From Nitrospinaceae bacterium (GTDB taxonomy: Bacteria; Nitrospinota; Nitrospinia; Nitrospinales; Nitrospinaceae), in NCBI GenBank assembly GCA_029261395.1, contig JAJDBJ010000067.1, positions 1-64,000 of the forward strand: a DNA stretch of 64,000 nt. The letters are read 5' to 3'. The notes below the pieces were generated by a model. It had not been told where the DNA came from and ran no database searches. It saw only the letters and a list, made by a program, of their open reading frames with translations. Positions within the stretch are counted from its first letter, which is position 1. Each line of letters opens with the position of its first letter. Both the position numbers and the translations under genes were made by a program. Shown piece by piece: positions 48,342-57,231 of this stretch.

Positions 48342-48386
48342 AAAACCCCCCACTGAGACGGCAGTCTCTCAGTTGGGGGTTTTTTG
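48342..48386 (+). terminator. Intrinsic terminator closing the ribosomal superoperon
   Basis: ACCCCCCACTGAGAC (from 48345) pairs with GTCTCTCAGTTGGGGGT across a short loop, giving a long GC-rich stem followed by six T. It lies just after rplQ, and on the far side the convergent YkgJ gene ends. Confidence 0.92.
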
Positions 48387-48431
48387 TTTTGGAAATAGGA
48401 TCGTGCTTTTGCCAGATTGGTGTGAGGCGTC

Positions 48432-48875
48432 TCAGCCGATGGCGGCGCGTAGAGGTTGGGCCTTGGTATTATTTTCCTTGGCCACTTGATGCCGGTCCTT
48501 GAAGCGGAAATTGGTATTTTCCTTAATCCACGCCATCAATTCATCATACGATTTGAAATGCTCGGTAAACCCGTAATCCCCCTCGGTGTATTCGCAGGTT
48601 TCTATGCTGTGCTCCTTGCAAATGTAAGGGCGGGTTTCGTAGATGCCGCATTTATTTTCCGGAGTTAAAAACTCGCAAATCGAGTCTACCATCATGTACC
48701 AGGCCTTGCGGTAGATATAGAATGAAACGCCCCGGTGCGCAATTTGCCAAAGCATCGCTTCGTAATCCTTACGATCTTCGGGTTCGTCCACTTCCAGAGA
48801 AAAGTAGGTGCAACACTTTGCCGGCAGGCAGTTTTTGCATTGGTCCCAGGGGTTCTTGATTTTTTTCTTGGCCAT
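48432..48875 (-). CDS. YkgJ-family cysteine cluster protein
   Basis: A 147-residue protein of the YkgJ/UPF0153 family: CKNCLPAKCCTYF at the N-terminus, then FLTPENKCGIYETRPYICKEHSIETCEYT. The eight-or-so cysteines are thought to bind zinc or an iron-sulfur cluster. Family function is unresolved. It is convergent with rplQ, so it lies outside the ribosomal operon. Confidence 0.85.
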   Translation of the reverse strand: MAKKKIKNPWDQCKNCLPAKCCTYFSLEVDEPEDRKDYEAMLWQIAHRGVSFYIYRKAWYMMVDSICEFLTPENKCGIYETRPYICKEHSIETCEYTEGDYGFTEHFKSYDELMAWIKENTNFRFKDRHQVAKENNTKAQPLRAAIG

Positions 48876-49785
48876 ATCGATTTCCTGTTTTCGATTGCGT
48901 CAGCAGTTAAATAATCAACTATAAAAGCGTCCTCATGCTAGTCGTCTCTAGAGATAAAGGCAAGAAGTTTTGGTAAGTTTTCTGGTGAACTGTTTTCCCG
49001 TCACTGGAACTGATTGATGAAGATGATGATTTAAGTATGGCATTGTTGACTATTTATCCCAGTACTTGAGCCCGACCTAAAGATGTCCGTCATGTCATTC
49101 ATCAATCGGATACTTTCCAGAAAATATCTGCGTTACATCAACGGCAGTTGAACGCCCATCCGCATGGCGAGAGAAAGGTCTCCTGAACCGGCGACACTTT
49201 ATATTATGTTGTCATCCAGAGAAGTTGCGGCCATAAAATTTTTTCTGTAGATCACGCTTCATTGGTATGAATGCTTTGGTTCTGTTTTCTCAACATGCGA
49301 GAGGGCTTTTCCTCCGTGTGGTTTCCGACGAGGAGGTGGTAATGACCTCGGCCCGGGACGATATCGCAAGGTTTTGCAGTCTGAAAAAATGAATATAAAA
49401 AGGTCAAAAAAAGACGAAAATAGAGACACAAAAAATGTGATTCGGGTAAAAAATGCTATAATGATAGACCTTGCCAAGGCAAGCCAGGCACCCCTTTCCT
49501 TGATGTCTTTCCGTCGGATCATCAAATCAATATAAAATGATTGACAAATAAAGGATAACCGTCTAAGTTAAGAAAGAACCCCAAGAAGTAATGCTTCCTA
49601 AAGCCTCTGAAATCAATCCAATACACGGAAAATCCTGCGAAATGATTTCCATATACAGAGTCTCTTTAGAGGATTCTGGGACGTCTCCAAAAGCCCAGTC
49701 AATCATATAAGCGGACACAAGGCGATCATCAACGACAAAACAAATCACAGTCCATCCATCTAACCTTTTACCCAACCACCACAAA
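48876..49785. other. Gene-poor 0.9-kb region upstream of rho
   Basis: No credible protein gene. Open frames on the minus strand at 49259-49525 and 49563-49859 lack family resemblance, and the second overlaps the rho start. Visible signals are an extended -10 (TG-C-TATAAT, 49454-49462), an inverted GAGGT/ACCTC (49333-49349), a possible promoter at 49541, and a 21-base exact match to rplR at 49211-49231. Confidence 0.5.
49541..49569 (+). promoter_or_regulatory. rho: Candidate rho promoter
   Basis: TTGACA (49541-49546) is a perfect -35. With 17 bp spacing the -10 would be TAAGTT (49564-49569), a moderate match. This would give rho a leader of about 215 nt. Confidence 0.4.
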
Positions 49786-49830
49786 ATGAGTGAAACCACA
49801 CAGCCACCCACCACTAATATTGAAGAATTA
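49731..49830 (+). promoter_or_regulatory. rho: C-rich, G-poor segment at the rho start (possible rut site)
   Basis: Bases 49741-49820 contain 30 C and 5 G, spanning the end of the leader and the first codons. Such C-over-G, unstructured RNA is what Rho loads on. Rho autoregulation through its own leader is known in E. coli, so this may be a feedback site here. There is also no Shine-Dalgarno sequence before the rho ATG. Confidence 0.45.
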
Positions 49831-51063
49831 AAAGCTAAAACCATTTCCGAGCTCACCAACCTTGCGAAGACTCTAAAGATTCAGGGCCACAGCGGTTTGA
49901 AGAAGCAGGATTTGATATTCAAGATACTCCAGGTTCAGATCGAAAAAGAGGGCCTGATGTTCGGCCAGGGAGTTCTTGAAATTCTGCCAGACGGATTTGG
50001 ATTTTTGCGGGCACCTACTTATAACTACCTGCCGGGTCCGGACGACATTTATGTTTCGCCCTCGCAGATACGCCGGTTTGACATGCACACCGGTGATACG
50101 ATTTCCGGGCAGATCCGTCCGCCCAAAGAAAACGAGCGATATTTTGCGTTGTTGAAGGTTGAGGCCATCAACTTTGAAAATCCGGACAAGACCAAGGATA
50201 AGATACTGTTCGACAATCTGACGCCGTTGTATCCCGAAGAGCGTCTGCGTCTGGAAACACCCAACAGCAAAGATTACAGCGCACGCATCATGGATCTGAT
50301 GACGCCCATTGGTAAAGGCCAGCGCGGTCTGATCGTGGCGCCGCCGCGAACCGGTAAAACCATGTTGTTGCAATCGATCGCCAACAGCATCAGCACCAAT
50401 TTTCCAGAAGTGGTTCTCATTGTGTTGTTGATTGACGAGCGTCCGGAAGAAGTGACGGACATGCAGAGGTCGGTAAAAGGCGAAACCATCAGCTCCACCT
50501 TTGACGAGCCGGCCCAACGACACGTCCAGGTTGCTGAAATGGTGATCGAAAAGGCCAAACGTCTGGTCGAGCACAAGAAGGATGTCGTGATTCTGCTGGA
50601 CAGCATCACCCGGCTGGCGCGGGCTTACAATGCCATCGTGCCGCCCAGTGGCAAAGTGCTTTCCGGTGGTGTGGATTCCAACGCTCTGCAACGACCCAAA
50701 CGGTTTTTCGGCGCCGCCCGGAATCTGGAGGAGGGTGGCAGTCTGACCATTATTGCGACGGCCTTGGTGGATACCGGAAGCCGCATGGATGACGTTATTT
50801 TTGAGGAATTCAAGGGCACCGGTAACATGGAAATCGTCCTCGACCGCAAACTGGCTGATAAGCGGACCTTTCCGTCGATCGATATCAACCGGTCCGGCAC
50901 CCGGAAAGAGGAACTGCTCATGGAAGAGGAGGAATTACAGCGTATTTGGCTCCTTAGAAAAGTTTTGCTCCCCATGGGCATCCATGATACGATGGAGCTC
51001 CTTATCCAAAGAATGAAGGAAACCAAGACGAATGCCGAGTTCATCCAGTCGATGAATTCCTGA
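49786..51063 (+). CDS. rho: Transcription termination factor Rho
   Basis: 425 residues. The N-terminal domain is followed by the RNA-binding cold-shock-like fold ([37 protein letters not shown]). The ATPase domain has Walker [25 protein letters not shown] and [16 protein letters not shown]. No large insertion. Cotranscription with rpmE and prfA is likely from the 33-bp and 93-bp spacing. It may interact with the NusG encoded in the window. Confidence 0.98.
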   Translation: MSETTQPPTTNIEELKAKTISELTNLAKTLKIQGHSGLKKQDLIFKILQVQIEKEGLMFGQGVLEILPDGFGFLRAPTYNYLPGPDDIYVSPSQIRRFDMHTGDTISGQIRPPKENERYFALLKVEAINFENPDKTKDKILFDNLTPLYPEERLRLETPNSKDYSARIMDLMTPIGKGQRGLIVAPPRTGKTMLLQSIANSISTNFPEVVLIVLLIDERPEEVTDMQRSVKGETISSTFDEPAQRHVQVAEMVIEKAKRLVEHKKDVVILLDSITRLARAYNAIVPPSGKVLSGGVDSNALQRPKRFFGAARNLEEGGSLTIIATALVDTGSRMDDVIFEEFKGTGNMEIVLDRKLADKRTFPSIDINRSGTRKEELLMEEEELQRIWLLRKVLLPMGIHDTMELLIQRMKETKTNAEFIQSMNS

Positions 51064-51096
51064 TTTTAATATTGTTTTAGAGAGGTTCAAGTCGTT

Positions 51097-51339
51097 ATGA
51101 AAGCCGAGATCCATCCCGATTATCATGAAACCACCTTTGTCTGCGCTTGCGGCAATAAAGTCGATGTCCGTTCCACGGTGAAAGACATCCATATAGAGAT
51201 TTGTTCCGCCTGCCACCCGTTTTACACGGGCAAACAGAAGCTCATGGACAGCGCTGGACGGATTGAGAAGTTCACCAAAAAATATCAAAAAGCCAAAGAT
51301 GCAAAAGCAGCTCAGGCTAAAGAACCCGCTCCTAATTAG
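51097..51339 (+). CDS. rpmE: 50S ribosomal protein L31, zinc form
   Basis: 80 residues: [21 protein letters not shown] and [26 protein letters not shown]. Cysteines 16, 18, 37 and 40 mark the zinc-binding L31 type. The C-terminus is an Ala/Lys-rich tail. rpmE next to rho or prfA is a common arrangement. Confidence 0.95.
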   Translation: MKAEIHPDYHETTFVCACGNKVDVRSTVKDIHIEICSACHPFYTGKQKLMDSAGRIEKFTKKYQKAKDAKAAQAKEPAPN

Positions 51340-51432
51340 CTTTCTCTCCTCGCTTCTTTTTTCATTGTCCGAAGTCCCCTTTTTTTATCCTCAACCTCAA
51401 ATACGGTTTCGCTAAGCGAACTGCCTATTCCT

Positions 51433-52503
51433 ATGTTTGGTCAATTGGCTGAAATTGAAAAGCGATATGATGAGCTCAATCAATTGATGAGCGATCACGA
51501 AATTATCCAGAATCAGTCGGAGTTCCAAAAGCTGGCCAAAGAGCAATCTGAAATTTCCCAGATTGTTAAGGAGTATCAGGAGTGGAAAAAGAACGTGCGT
51601 CAGTTGGAAGAAAACCAGAAGATCCTCGAAGAGGAACAGGATGCGGAAATGGTGGACATGGCCCGGGAAGAAGTCGAATCCCTGACGCAGGAAAAAGAGA
51701 AGAATGAAGTGAAGTTAAAGCTTTTATTGCTCCCCAAAGATCCACGCGACGCCAAAAACGTGATCATGGAAATCCGGGCGGGAACCGGTGGAGACGAAGC
51801 CGGGCTGTTCTGCGCCGATCTGTTCCGAATGTATTCACGATTTGCCGAAAACATGAAGTGGAAAGTGGAGATCATGAATAGCAATGAAACCGGTGTCGGC
51901 GGTCTCAAGGAAGTGATTTGCAGTATTCAGGGTAAAGGAGTGTTCAGCCAACTCAAATATGAAGCCGGGACCCACCGGGTCCAACGGGTACCGAGCACCG
52001 AAACGCAGGGACGTATTCATACCTCGGCGGTGACGGTGGCAATTATGCCCGAAGCGGAAGAACTGGATGTCCAGATTAATCCATCGGATCTCAAAGTAGA
52101 TGTTTACCGTTCTTCCGGTCCAGGCGGCCAAAGCGTTAACACCACCGACTCGGCAGTGCGGCTCACCCATGTGCCCAGCGGACTTGTGGTCATCTGTCAG
52201 GATGAAAAATCACAACACAAAAACAAGGACAAGGCGATGAAGGTTTTGCGCGCCCGCTTGTATGACGAGGAACAACGGAAACAGCATGAAGCTTTAGCGG
52301 CGGACCGCAAGCAACAGATCGGAAGCGGAGACCGCAGCGAACGGATTCGAACCTACAATTTTCCCCAGGAACGGGTGACGGATCATAGGATAGGCTTGAC
52401 TCTCCACAAACTGTCGCAGATCATGGAAGGTGACCTCACTGAGCTTCTGGGAAAAGTCACCCTTTACTTTCAGACCGAAGCCCTGAAGGGCAGCCAAAAC
52501 TGA
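51433..52503 (+). CDS. prfA: Peptide chain release factor 1
   Basis: 356 residues, recognising UAA/UAG stops. The coiled-coil N-terminal domain is followed by [28 protein letters not shown] and the catalytic GGQ in [20 protein letters not shown]. No programmed frameshift is evident (that belongs to RF2). It is followed by prmC, the enzyme that methylates its GGQ glutamine. Confidence 0.98.
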   Translation: MFGQLAEIEKRYDELNQLMSDHEIIQNQSEFQKLAKEQSEISQIVKEYQEWKKNVRQLEENQKILEEEQDAEMVDMAREEVESLTQEKEKNEVKLKLLLLPKDPRDAKNVIMEIRAGTGGDEAGLFCADLFRMYSRFAENMKWKVEIMNSNETGVGGLKEVICSIQGKGVFSQLKYEAGTHRVQRVPSTETQGRIHTSAVTVAIMPEAEELDVQINPSDLKVDVYRSSGPGGQSVNTTDSAVRLTHVPSGLVVICQDEKSQHKNKDKAMKVLRARLYDEEQRKQHEALAADRKQQIGSGDRSERIRTYNFPQERVTDHRIGLTLHKLSQIMEGDLTELLGKVTLYFQTEALKGSQN

Positions 52504-52537
52504 TAACGCTCCAGCATTCCTTTCAGCAGGACGCCTT

Positions 52538-53437
52538 ATGATGGATTCTCCTCCAAAAAATTCAGTTACTCTCAGAAATGTATTGCGGGAAGCGGTCAAT
52601 ACGCTTTCTTCAAATCACATTGAACAGGCACGTCTGGAGGCAAAGCTTCTCCTAGCGTATGTTTTGGGATTGAGAAAAGAAGATATCATAGTTTATCCGG
52701 ATCGGGAGTTGACAGACTCGCAGGAAGAGAAATTTCAGCAACTCGTTGAGCGCCGTTGTCGGAAAGAACCGTTGGCTTACATCGTTGGCCAGCGCGAATT
52801 CTGGTCCTTGGAATTCGAGGTCAATTCGAAGGTATTGATCCCTCGTCCCGAAACGGAAGGCATGATTGAGCGTTTGCTGAATTTTGCCGGAGATAAAACG
52901 GATGAGAAAGCAATTCGCATTCTGGACGTGGGTACCGGGTCGGGCGTTCTGGCAATCGTAGCGGCGTTGGAATTCCCGAAAGCTCAGGTAACCGCGGTGG
53001 ATATCTCAGGCGATGCGCTTGAGGTTGCGCGTAAAAATTCGATTCGGCATCAAGTGGCGGAGCGGATAGAGTTTCTTGAAATGGATTTAATGCGCGATTG
53101 GAATCTTCCAGAAAACGGTTTCTTTAATTATATTCTTTCCAACCCCCCTTATATCCCTTCTAAAGAATTGGGGCTATTAATGTCTGACGTCCGCGATTAT
53201 GAGCCACGAGAAGCATTGGATGGCGGTGCGGACGGCTTGGACTGCTACCGGTGTATCGTTGCGAACGCATTCCCTTATTTGAAGACGGGAGGCTACTTGA
53301 TCTTCGAAGTGGGCGACGAGCAAGCCGGGCTGGTGAAACAGAGCCTTCAGGCTCATGGTGGACTGGATGCAATTGAAACCTTTCAGGACTTGAGCGGACG
53401 TGACCGTATAGTTTCCGCTAGGAGGGCACTTGGATAA
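52538..53437 (+). CDS. prmC: Release factor glutamine methyltransferase
   Basis: 299 residues. S-adenosylmethionine-dependent methyltransferase for the GGQ glutamine of release factors. The SAM site is ILDVGTGSGVLAIVAALEFP, with acidic loop AVDISGDALEVARKN, and the catalytic NPPY in ILSNPPYIPSKEL. Lies 34 bp after its substrate gene prfA and overlaps murA by 8 bases. Confidence 0.96.
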   Translation: MMDSPPKNSVTLRNVLREAVNTLSSNHIEQARLEAKLLLAYVLGLRKEDIIVYPDRELTDSQEEKFQQLVERRCRKEPLAYIVGQREFWSLEFEVNSKVLIPRPETEGMIERLLNFAGDKTDEKAIRILDVGTGSGVLAIVAALEFPKAQVTAVDISGDALEVARKNSIRHQVAERIEFLEMDLMRDWNLPENGFFNYILSNPPYIPSKELGLLMSDVRDYEPREALDGGADGLDCYRCIVANAFPYLKTGGYLIFEVGDEQAGLVKQSLQAHGGLDAIETFQDLSGRDRIVSARRALG

Positions 53438-54683
53438 AATTATCGTAGAGGGCGGACACAAGTTGAACGGCCGAGTGAGGATCAGCGGTGCCAAAAACGC
53501 CGTGTTGCCTATACTCGCGGCCACCCTGCTCACTCAGGGTAAAAACGAAATACGGGAGGCACCCAAAGTTCGCGATGTCAACACGATGGTGCGCCTGGTG
53601 AAGGAGCTGGGTGCGGAAGTGGATCATTTCGAAGGAGACCACGTGGTTCTGGATACCACAAGTGTCAACAACCCGGTGGCACCTTATGACCTGGTTTCCA
53701 CGATGCGTGCTTCCTGCCTGGTGCTGGGGCCATTGCTGGCGCGACTGGGCGAGGCCAAAGTGTCACTACCTGGTGGCTGCGCCATCGGTGCACGGCCCAT
53801 CGATCTCCATATCAAGGGATTGGAAGCGCTGGGGGCGAAGATTCGGCTGGAGGAGGGTTACGTTTACGGCACCGCTAAAAAATTAAAAGGAGTTCATCAT
53901 ACGTTTGATTTGGTGACGGTCACAGGCACGATGAACGTTATGATGGCGGCGGCATTGGCTGAAGGGGAAACGGTTCTCTGTAATGCCGCACAGGAACCGG
54001 AAGTGAAATATCTGGCTGACGTGTTAAATCAATCGGGTGCCAAAATCAAAGGCGCCGGAACCGACACGATCGTTATCCAGGGAGTGACGTCCTTAAAACC
54101 GTTCGATTGCCGGATCCTTCCCGACCGCATTGAAGCGGCGACTTACATGATTGCCGCGGCGATCACCGATGGTGATGTTGAGGTGCTGAATTGCGTGCCC
54201 GGACACATGGAACCCATCATCGACAAGCTGCGCCAATCCGGAGTGACGGTAGAGACGGGCGAAAATTCGGTGAGGGTGAAGGGTAACGGAAAGTTATCCC
54301 CGGTGGATTTCACAACAGAGCCTTATCCTGGTTTTGCGACAGACGTGCAGGCCCAGTTCATGACTTTAATGACACTCGCCAAGGGTCAAAGCAAAATTAC
54401 CGAAACGGTATTCGAAAATCGATTTATGCATGTGGCGGAATTAAAACGTATGGGCGCGGATATTTCCATCGAAGGCAACACGGCTACGGTCAACGGAGTG
54501 GACCATTTGAGTGGCGCTCCGGTGATGGCCACCGATTTGCGGGCGAGTGCCTGTCTGGTTCTGGCGGGTCTGGTCGCTGAACGGGATACGGTTGTTTCGC
54601 GGGTCTACCATATTGATCGAGGATATCAGGACATGGAGAAAAAATTATCTCAACTGGGAGCCGCCATTCGCCGAGTCAAATAA
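53430..54683 (+). CDS. murA: UDP-N-acetylglucosamine 1-carboxyvinyltransferase (TTG start)
   Basis: 417 residues; transfers enolpyruvate from PEP to UDP-GlcNAc, the first committed step of peptidoglycan synthesis. N-terminus DKIIVEGGHKLNGRVRISGAKNAVLPILAA, and active-site Cys in LPGGCAIGARP, so it is the fosfomycin-targetable type. Also DRIEAATYMIAAAI and GYQDMEKKLSQLGA. The start is TTG, with GGAGG four bases upstream inside the prmC end. Confidence 0.97.
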   Translation: MDKIIVEGGHKLNGRVRISGAKNAVLPILAATLLTQGKNEIREAPKVRDVNTMVRLVKELGAEVDHFEGDHVVLDTTSVNNPVAPYDLVSTMRASCLVLGPLLARLGEAKVSLPGGCAIGARPIDLHIKGLEALGAKIRLEEGYVYGTAKKLKGVHHTFDLVTVTGTMNVMMAAALAEGETVLCNAAQEPEVKYLADVLNQSGAKIKGAGTDTIVIQGVTSLKPFDCRILPDRIEAATYMIAAAITDGDVEVLNCVPGHMEPIIDKLRQSGVTVETGENSVRVKGNGKLSPVDFTTEPYPGFATDVQAQFMTLMTLAKGQSKITETVFENRFMHVAELKRMGADISIEGNTATVNGVDHLSGAPVMATDLRASACLVLAGLVAERDTVVSRVYHIDRGYQDMEKKLSQLGAAIRRVK

Positions 54684-54738
54684 TCGGCGTTGTTCAATAC
54701 GAGACCCATAAATACGTAAATTGGAATTAGAGGAAGCC

Positions 54739-55824
54739 ATGGACGATCCTATTAATCTTGAAGAGCAGGATATTTGCCATGTGTTGTGTTGGATGCCTCA
54801 CTGGCTTGGGGATGTGGTGTTCTCTCTTCCTACAGTTCAGGCCCTAAAAGCCCGTTTCCCGAATGCGCGGATAACGGTGGTGGCCCACTCTCCCGCCCAC
54901 GAATTTTTATCGCACCACCCTTCCATTGATTCCGTTATAAAAATTCCCTACACACAGGAAGATGATTTCAGATCGGCTTTCCGGTTTGCGCGGAGTTTGA
55001 AAAAATATCAATTCGATCTGGCGGTATTGTTTCCCAATTCATTTCGCAGTGCGATGATGGTCTGGTTGTCTGGAGCCAAAATCCGAATCGGTTATAAAAC
55101 CGAAGGTCGCGGAATATTTTTGACGCATCCGCTTACCGTGCAGAAGGATTCAAAGTCTATCCATGGGATGGACTATTATTCGGGAATCGTGTCCTGTCTC
55201 GGAATTGAGGAGGTGGAAAAGAAATTCGAACCCATCGTTTCTAAAGAAGAGGTGGCACTGCAAGAAGAACTGTTGGCTCAGCAGGGGATTTATCCAGGTG
55301 ACTTTAAGGTGGCGATTCAACCGGGCGCTTCCAAACAGGAGAAACGGTGGCATCCGGAGCGGTTTGGTATTTTATGCCAAAAGCTGATCAAGGAGAGAGG
55401 GGCTAAAATCCTGTTATTAGGAAGCGAGGCGGAAGCAGATTTGATCGAGCAGGTTAGAAAATATTGCCCGCGGGAGCACTCTCTGACGTTCACGGGTCTG
55501 GATATGAAAGTGGTGCTGGCGTTACTCCAGAACTGCCAGTTGCTGATTGCCAACGACAGCGGCCTCGTGAATCTGGCGGCCATGGTGGGAACACCCCTCG
55601 TTGCCATATTCGGTCCGGGAAGCCCTAAAACCAGCGATCCGTGTATCGAGCCTGCCAAAAAAGAAATCGTTACGAAAAATTTTCCGTGCTCACCCTGCCA
55701 TCACAACTTTTTTAATGAGTGCAAGCCCTCGCCTCACAACAAACCTTTTTGCATTGAAGATATCAGCGTTAAAGAAGTTTCGGATGCAGTCTATCAGTTG
55801 CTGGAGCGGATCGAAGCGCGTTAA
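54739..55824 (+). CDS. waaF: LPS heptosyltransferase, WaaF type
   Basis: 361 residues from ATG 54739, chosen for AGAGG five bases upstream. GT9-family features are MPHWLGDVVFSLPTVQALKARFP, the ADP-heptose site QPGASKQEKRWHPERFG, and NDSGLVNLAAMVGTPLVAIFGPGSP. The C-terminal cysteine-rich stretch (CSPCHH...ECKPS...FC) is usual for WaaF. Adds heptose to the LPS inner core, after Kdo transfer. Confidence 0.88.
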   Translation: MDDPINLEEQDICHVLCWMPHWLGDVVFSLPTVQALKARFPNARITVVAHSPAHEFLSHHPSIDSVIKIPYTQEDDFRSAFRFARSLKKYQFDLAVLFPNSFRSAMMVWLSGAKIRIGYKTEGRGIFLTHPLTVQKDSKSIHGMDYYSGIVSCLGIEEVEKKFEPIVSKEEVALQEELLAQQGIYPGDFKVAIQPGASKQEKRWHPERFGILCQKLIKERGAKILLLGSEAEADLIEQVRKYCPREHSLTFTGLDMKVVLALLQNCQLLIANDSGLVNLAAMVGTPLVAIFGPGSPKTSDPCIEPAKKEIVTKNFPCSPCHHNFFNECKPSPHNKPFCIEDISVKEVSDAVYQLLERIEAR

Positions 55825-55837
55825 GGCGGAAGAGAAA

Positions 55838-56233
55838 TTAAGAGTTGGTGTTGGTTTCTGTAACGTCCCAATAAGGTTCCAGGTCGTAGTATCCCAGAAT
55901 GGCCATTTCATTTTCCAAACTCAATGATTGAATATTATTGATGGAAGGGGACTGCTGGATGGAGTCGCGGCGCCAGGAGGTTTTGACTTTTCCCATATCC
56001 AATGCCTCATAGTGATTCCTGGGAAATAGAACGATTTTTCCTTCAGTGAATAAAAACCCCCCGATAGTTAAAACCAGGTATCTCGGATTGTAGGATTCTG
56101 GATCCACCATCAGACCTTCGATACGACCCACCATCTCGTCATGCAGGTCATATAAATAAAAACCTACGATACGATTTTGAGGATACAGCCTGTGGATATT
56201 ATCGTTGATATATCTTAAAGGACTCGGAGTCAC
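55838..56233 (-). CDS. PRC-barrel domain protein
   Basis: 131 residues. A PRC-barrel-like segment (IVGFYLYDLHDEMVGRIEGLMVDPESYNPRYLVLTIG) is followed by LFTEGKIVLFPRN and ends near LGYYDLEPYWDVTE, a pattern seen in PRC proteins repeated across bacterial genomes. No signal peptide. Such domains bind RNA or partner proteins; role here unknown. Convergent with waaF, 13 bp away. Confidence 0.75.
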   Translation of the reverse strand: MTPSPLRYINDNIHRLYPQNRIVGFYLYDLHDEMVGRIEGLMVDPESYNPRYLVLTIGGFLFTEGKIVLFPRNHYEALDMGKVKTSWRRDSIQQSPSINNIQSLSLENEMAILGYYDLEPYWDVTETNTNS

Positions 56234-56370
56234 GCAAGATCACCAGTTTCAATTTAAGAAGTTTTCGATTAGAATTAAAGTATAGCAGAGTTCCGAATCG
56301 GTTGGTATAATCTTAAAGCGGTTCTAATGAGTTGAATCTATTGCGTTTAAAAATAGCCGGTCCTCCCATT

Positions 56371-57111
56371 ATGAGACACACCTTCAGCTTTTCCAGAGCG
56401 CTTTCAAAAGTCTTGATTTTTGCGTTATTAGTGTGGGTCGCTTTTCAGCCCGAGCCTGTATCTGCAAAAATATATAAGTATAAAGATGAGCATGGCAAAA
56501 CTCATTTTACCGACGATGCCAGCAAAATTCCCTTACGATATAGAAATAAAAACTCCGTGGAAAAATTCAGGGGAGTGAACGAGCCAACCCCCGCCACCGG
56601 CATACCTTCAGGATTTCCGGGCCAGAAGAGCACTGGGAAAGATACTGGTAAAAGCTCGGAAAGCAAGCAGGAGGATGCAGGGCTCAGTTCACAGGATGAA
56701 GCATTGGCCAACAAAGCCATTCAGGTATTTCGAGTCGGGGTAGCGCTGGGAAACAAGTATAAAAATGTTCAGCCCAATTTTACCAATGGCTGGGGAGCTG
56801 TGGACGCCATTCAAAGCGCTCTTCCTCTAAAGGAAAGTCTGGCGAGCGAACTGGCGGGGACCAAGGCTCCCGAACTGAAGGAAGCCTTGGCATTTTTAAA
56901 TCAAAGCATCGCTGTGGATAAGCAAACCACATCGATCGGCTCTGGACTCAGAACACGCATTGTCGGCATATTGAATCGATTGGAAAGAGAAGGTGCCCAG
57001 CAGTCCGCTTTGATCAAGAAACTGGAAAAAGCCTTGGAGGATTCCAAAAAGAAGAAAGCGGCCGCCAAAAAGGAAAAAGCAGAAGAGGCCAAAAAGGAAA
57101 AAGAGAAGTGA
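56371..57111 (+). CDS. Exported DUF4124-domain protein
   Basis: 246 residues. Signal peptide (hydrophobic about 14-30, VSA/KIY), then the DUF4124 motif KIYKYKDEHGKTHFTDDASKIP, near the mature N-terminus as is usual. A poorly conserved middle section follows, and the C-terminus is a Lys/Ala/Glu coiled-coil tail. Periplasmic; function of the family is unknown. ATG 56371 chosen because the signal peptide starts there; an earlier TTG at 56332 is possible. Confidence 0.75.
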   Translation: MRHTFSFSRALSKVLIFALLVWVAFQPEPVSAKIYKYKDEHGKTHFTDDASKIPLRYRNKNSVEKFRGVNEPTPATGIPSGFPGQKSTGKDTGKSSESKQEDAGLSSQDEALANKAIQVFRVGVALGNKYKNVQPNFTNGWGAVDAIQSALPLKESLASELAGTKAPELKEALAFLNQSIAVDKQTTSIGSGLRTRIVGILNRLEREGAQQSALIKKLEKALEDSKKKKAAAKKEKAEEAKKEKEK

Positions 57112-57231
57112 TTTTCATTCGGTTTTTAGAAGCCTCATTTCTTAGATAACTTACCCTATTATAATTTCCCGCCCGATACATTGGTTCTAATCAATGCGCC
57201 AATCTATTTCTTAAACTAAACCCATTCCATT

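Noticed and set aside
49259-49525. 88-codon minus-strand frame upstream of rho
   Set aside because: Hydrophobic and basic patches only, no ribosome-binding site, no recognisable domain.
49563-49859. 98-codon minus-strand frame overlapping the rho start
   Set aside because: It looks somewhat protein-like but overlaps the first codons of rho and has no start signal that I trust.
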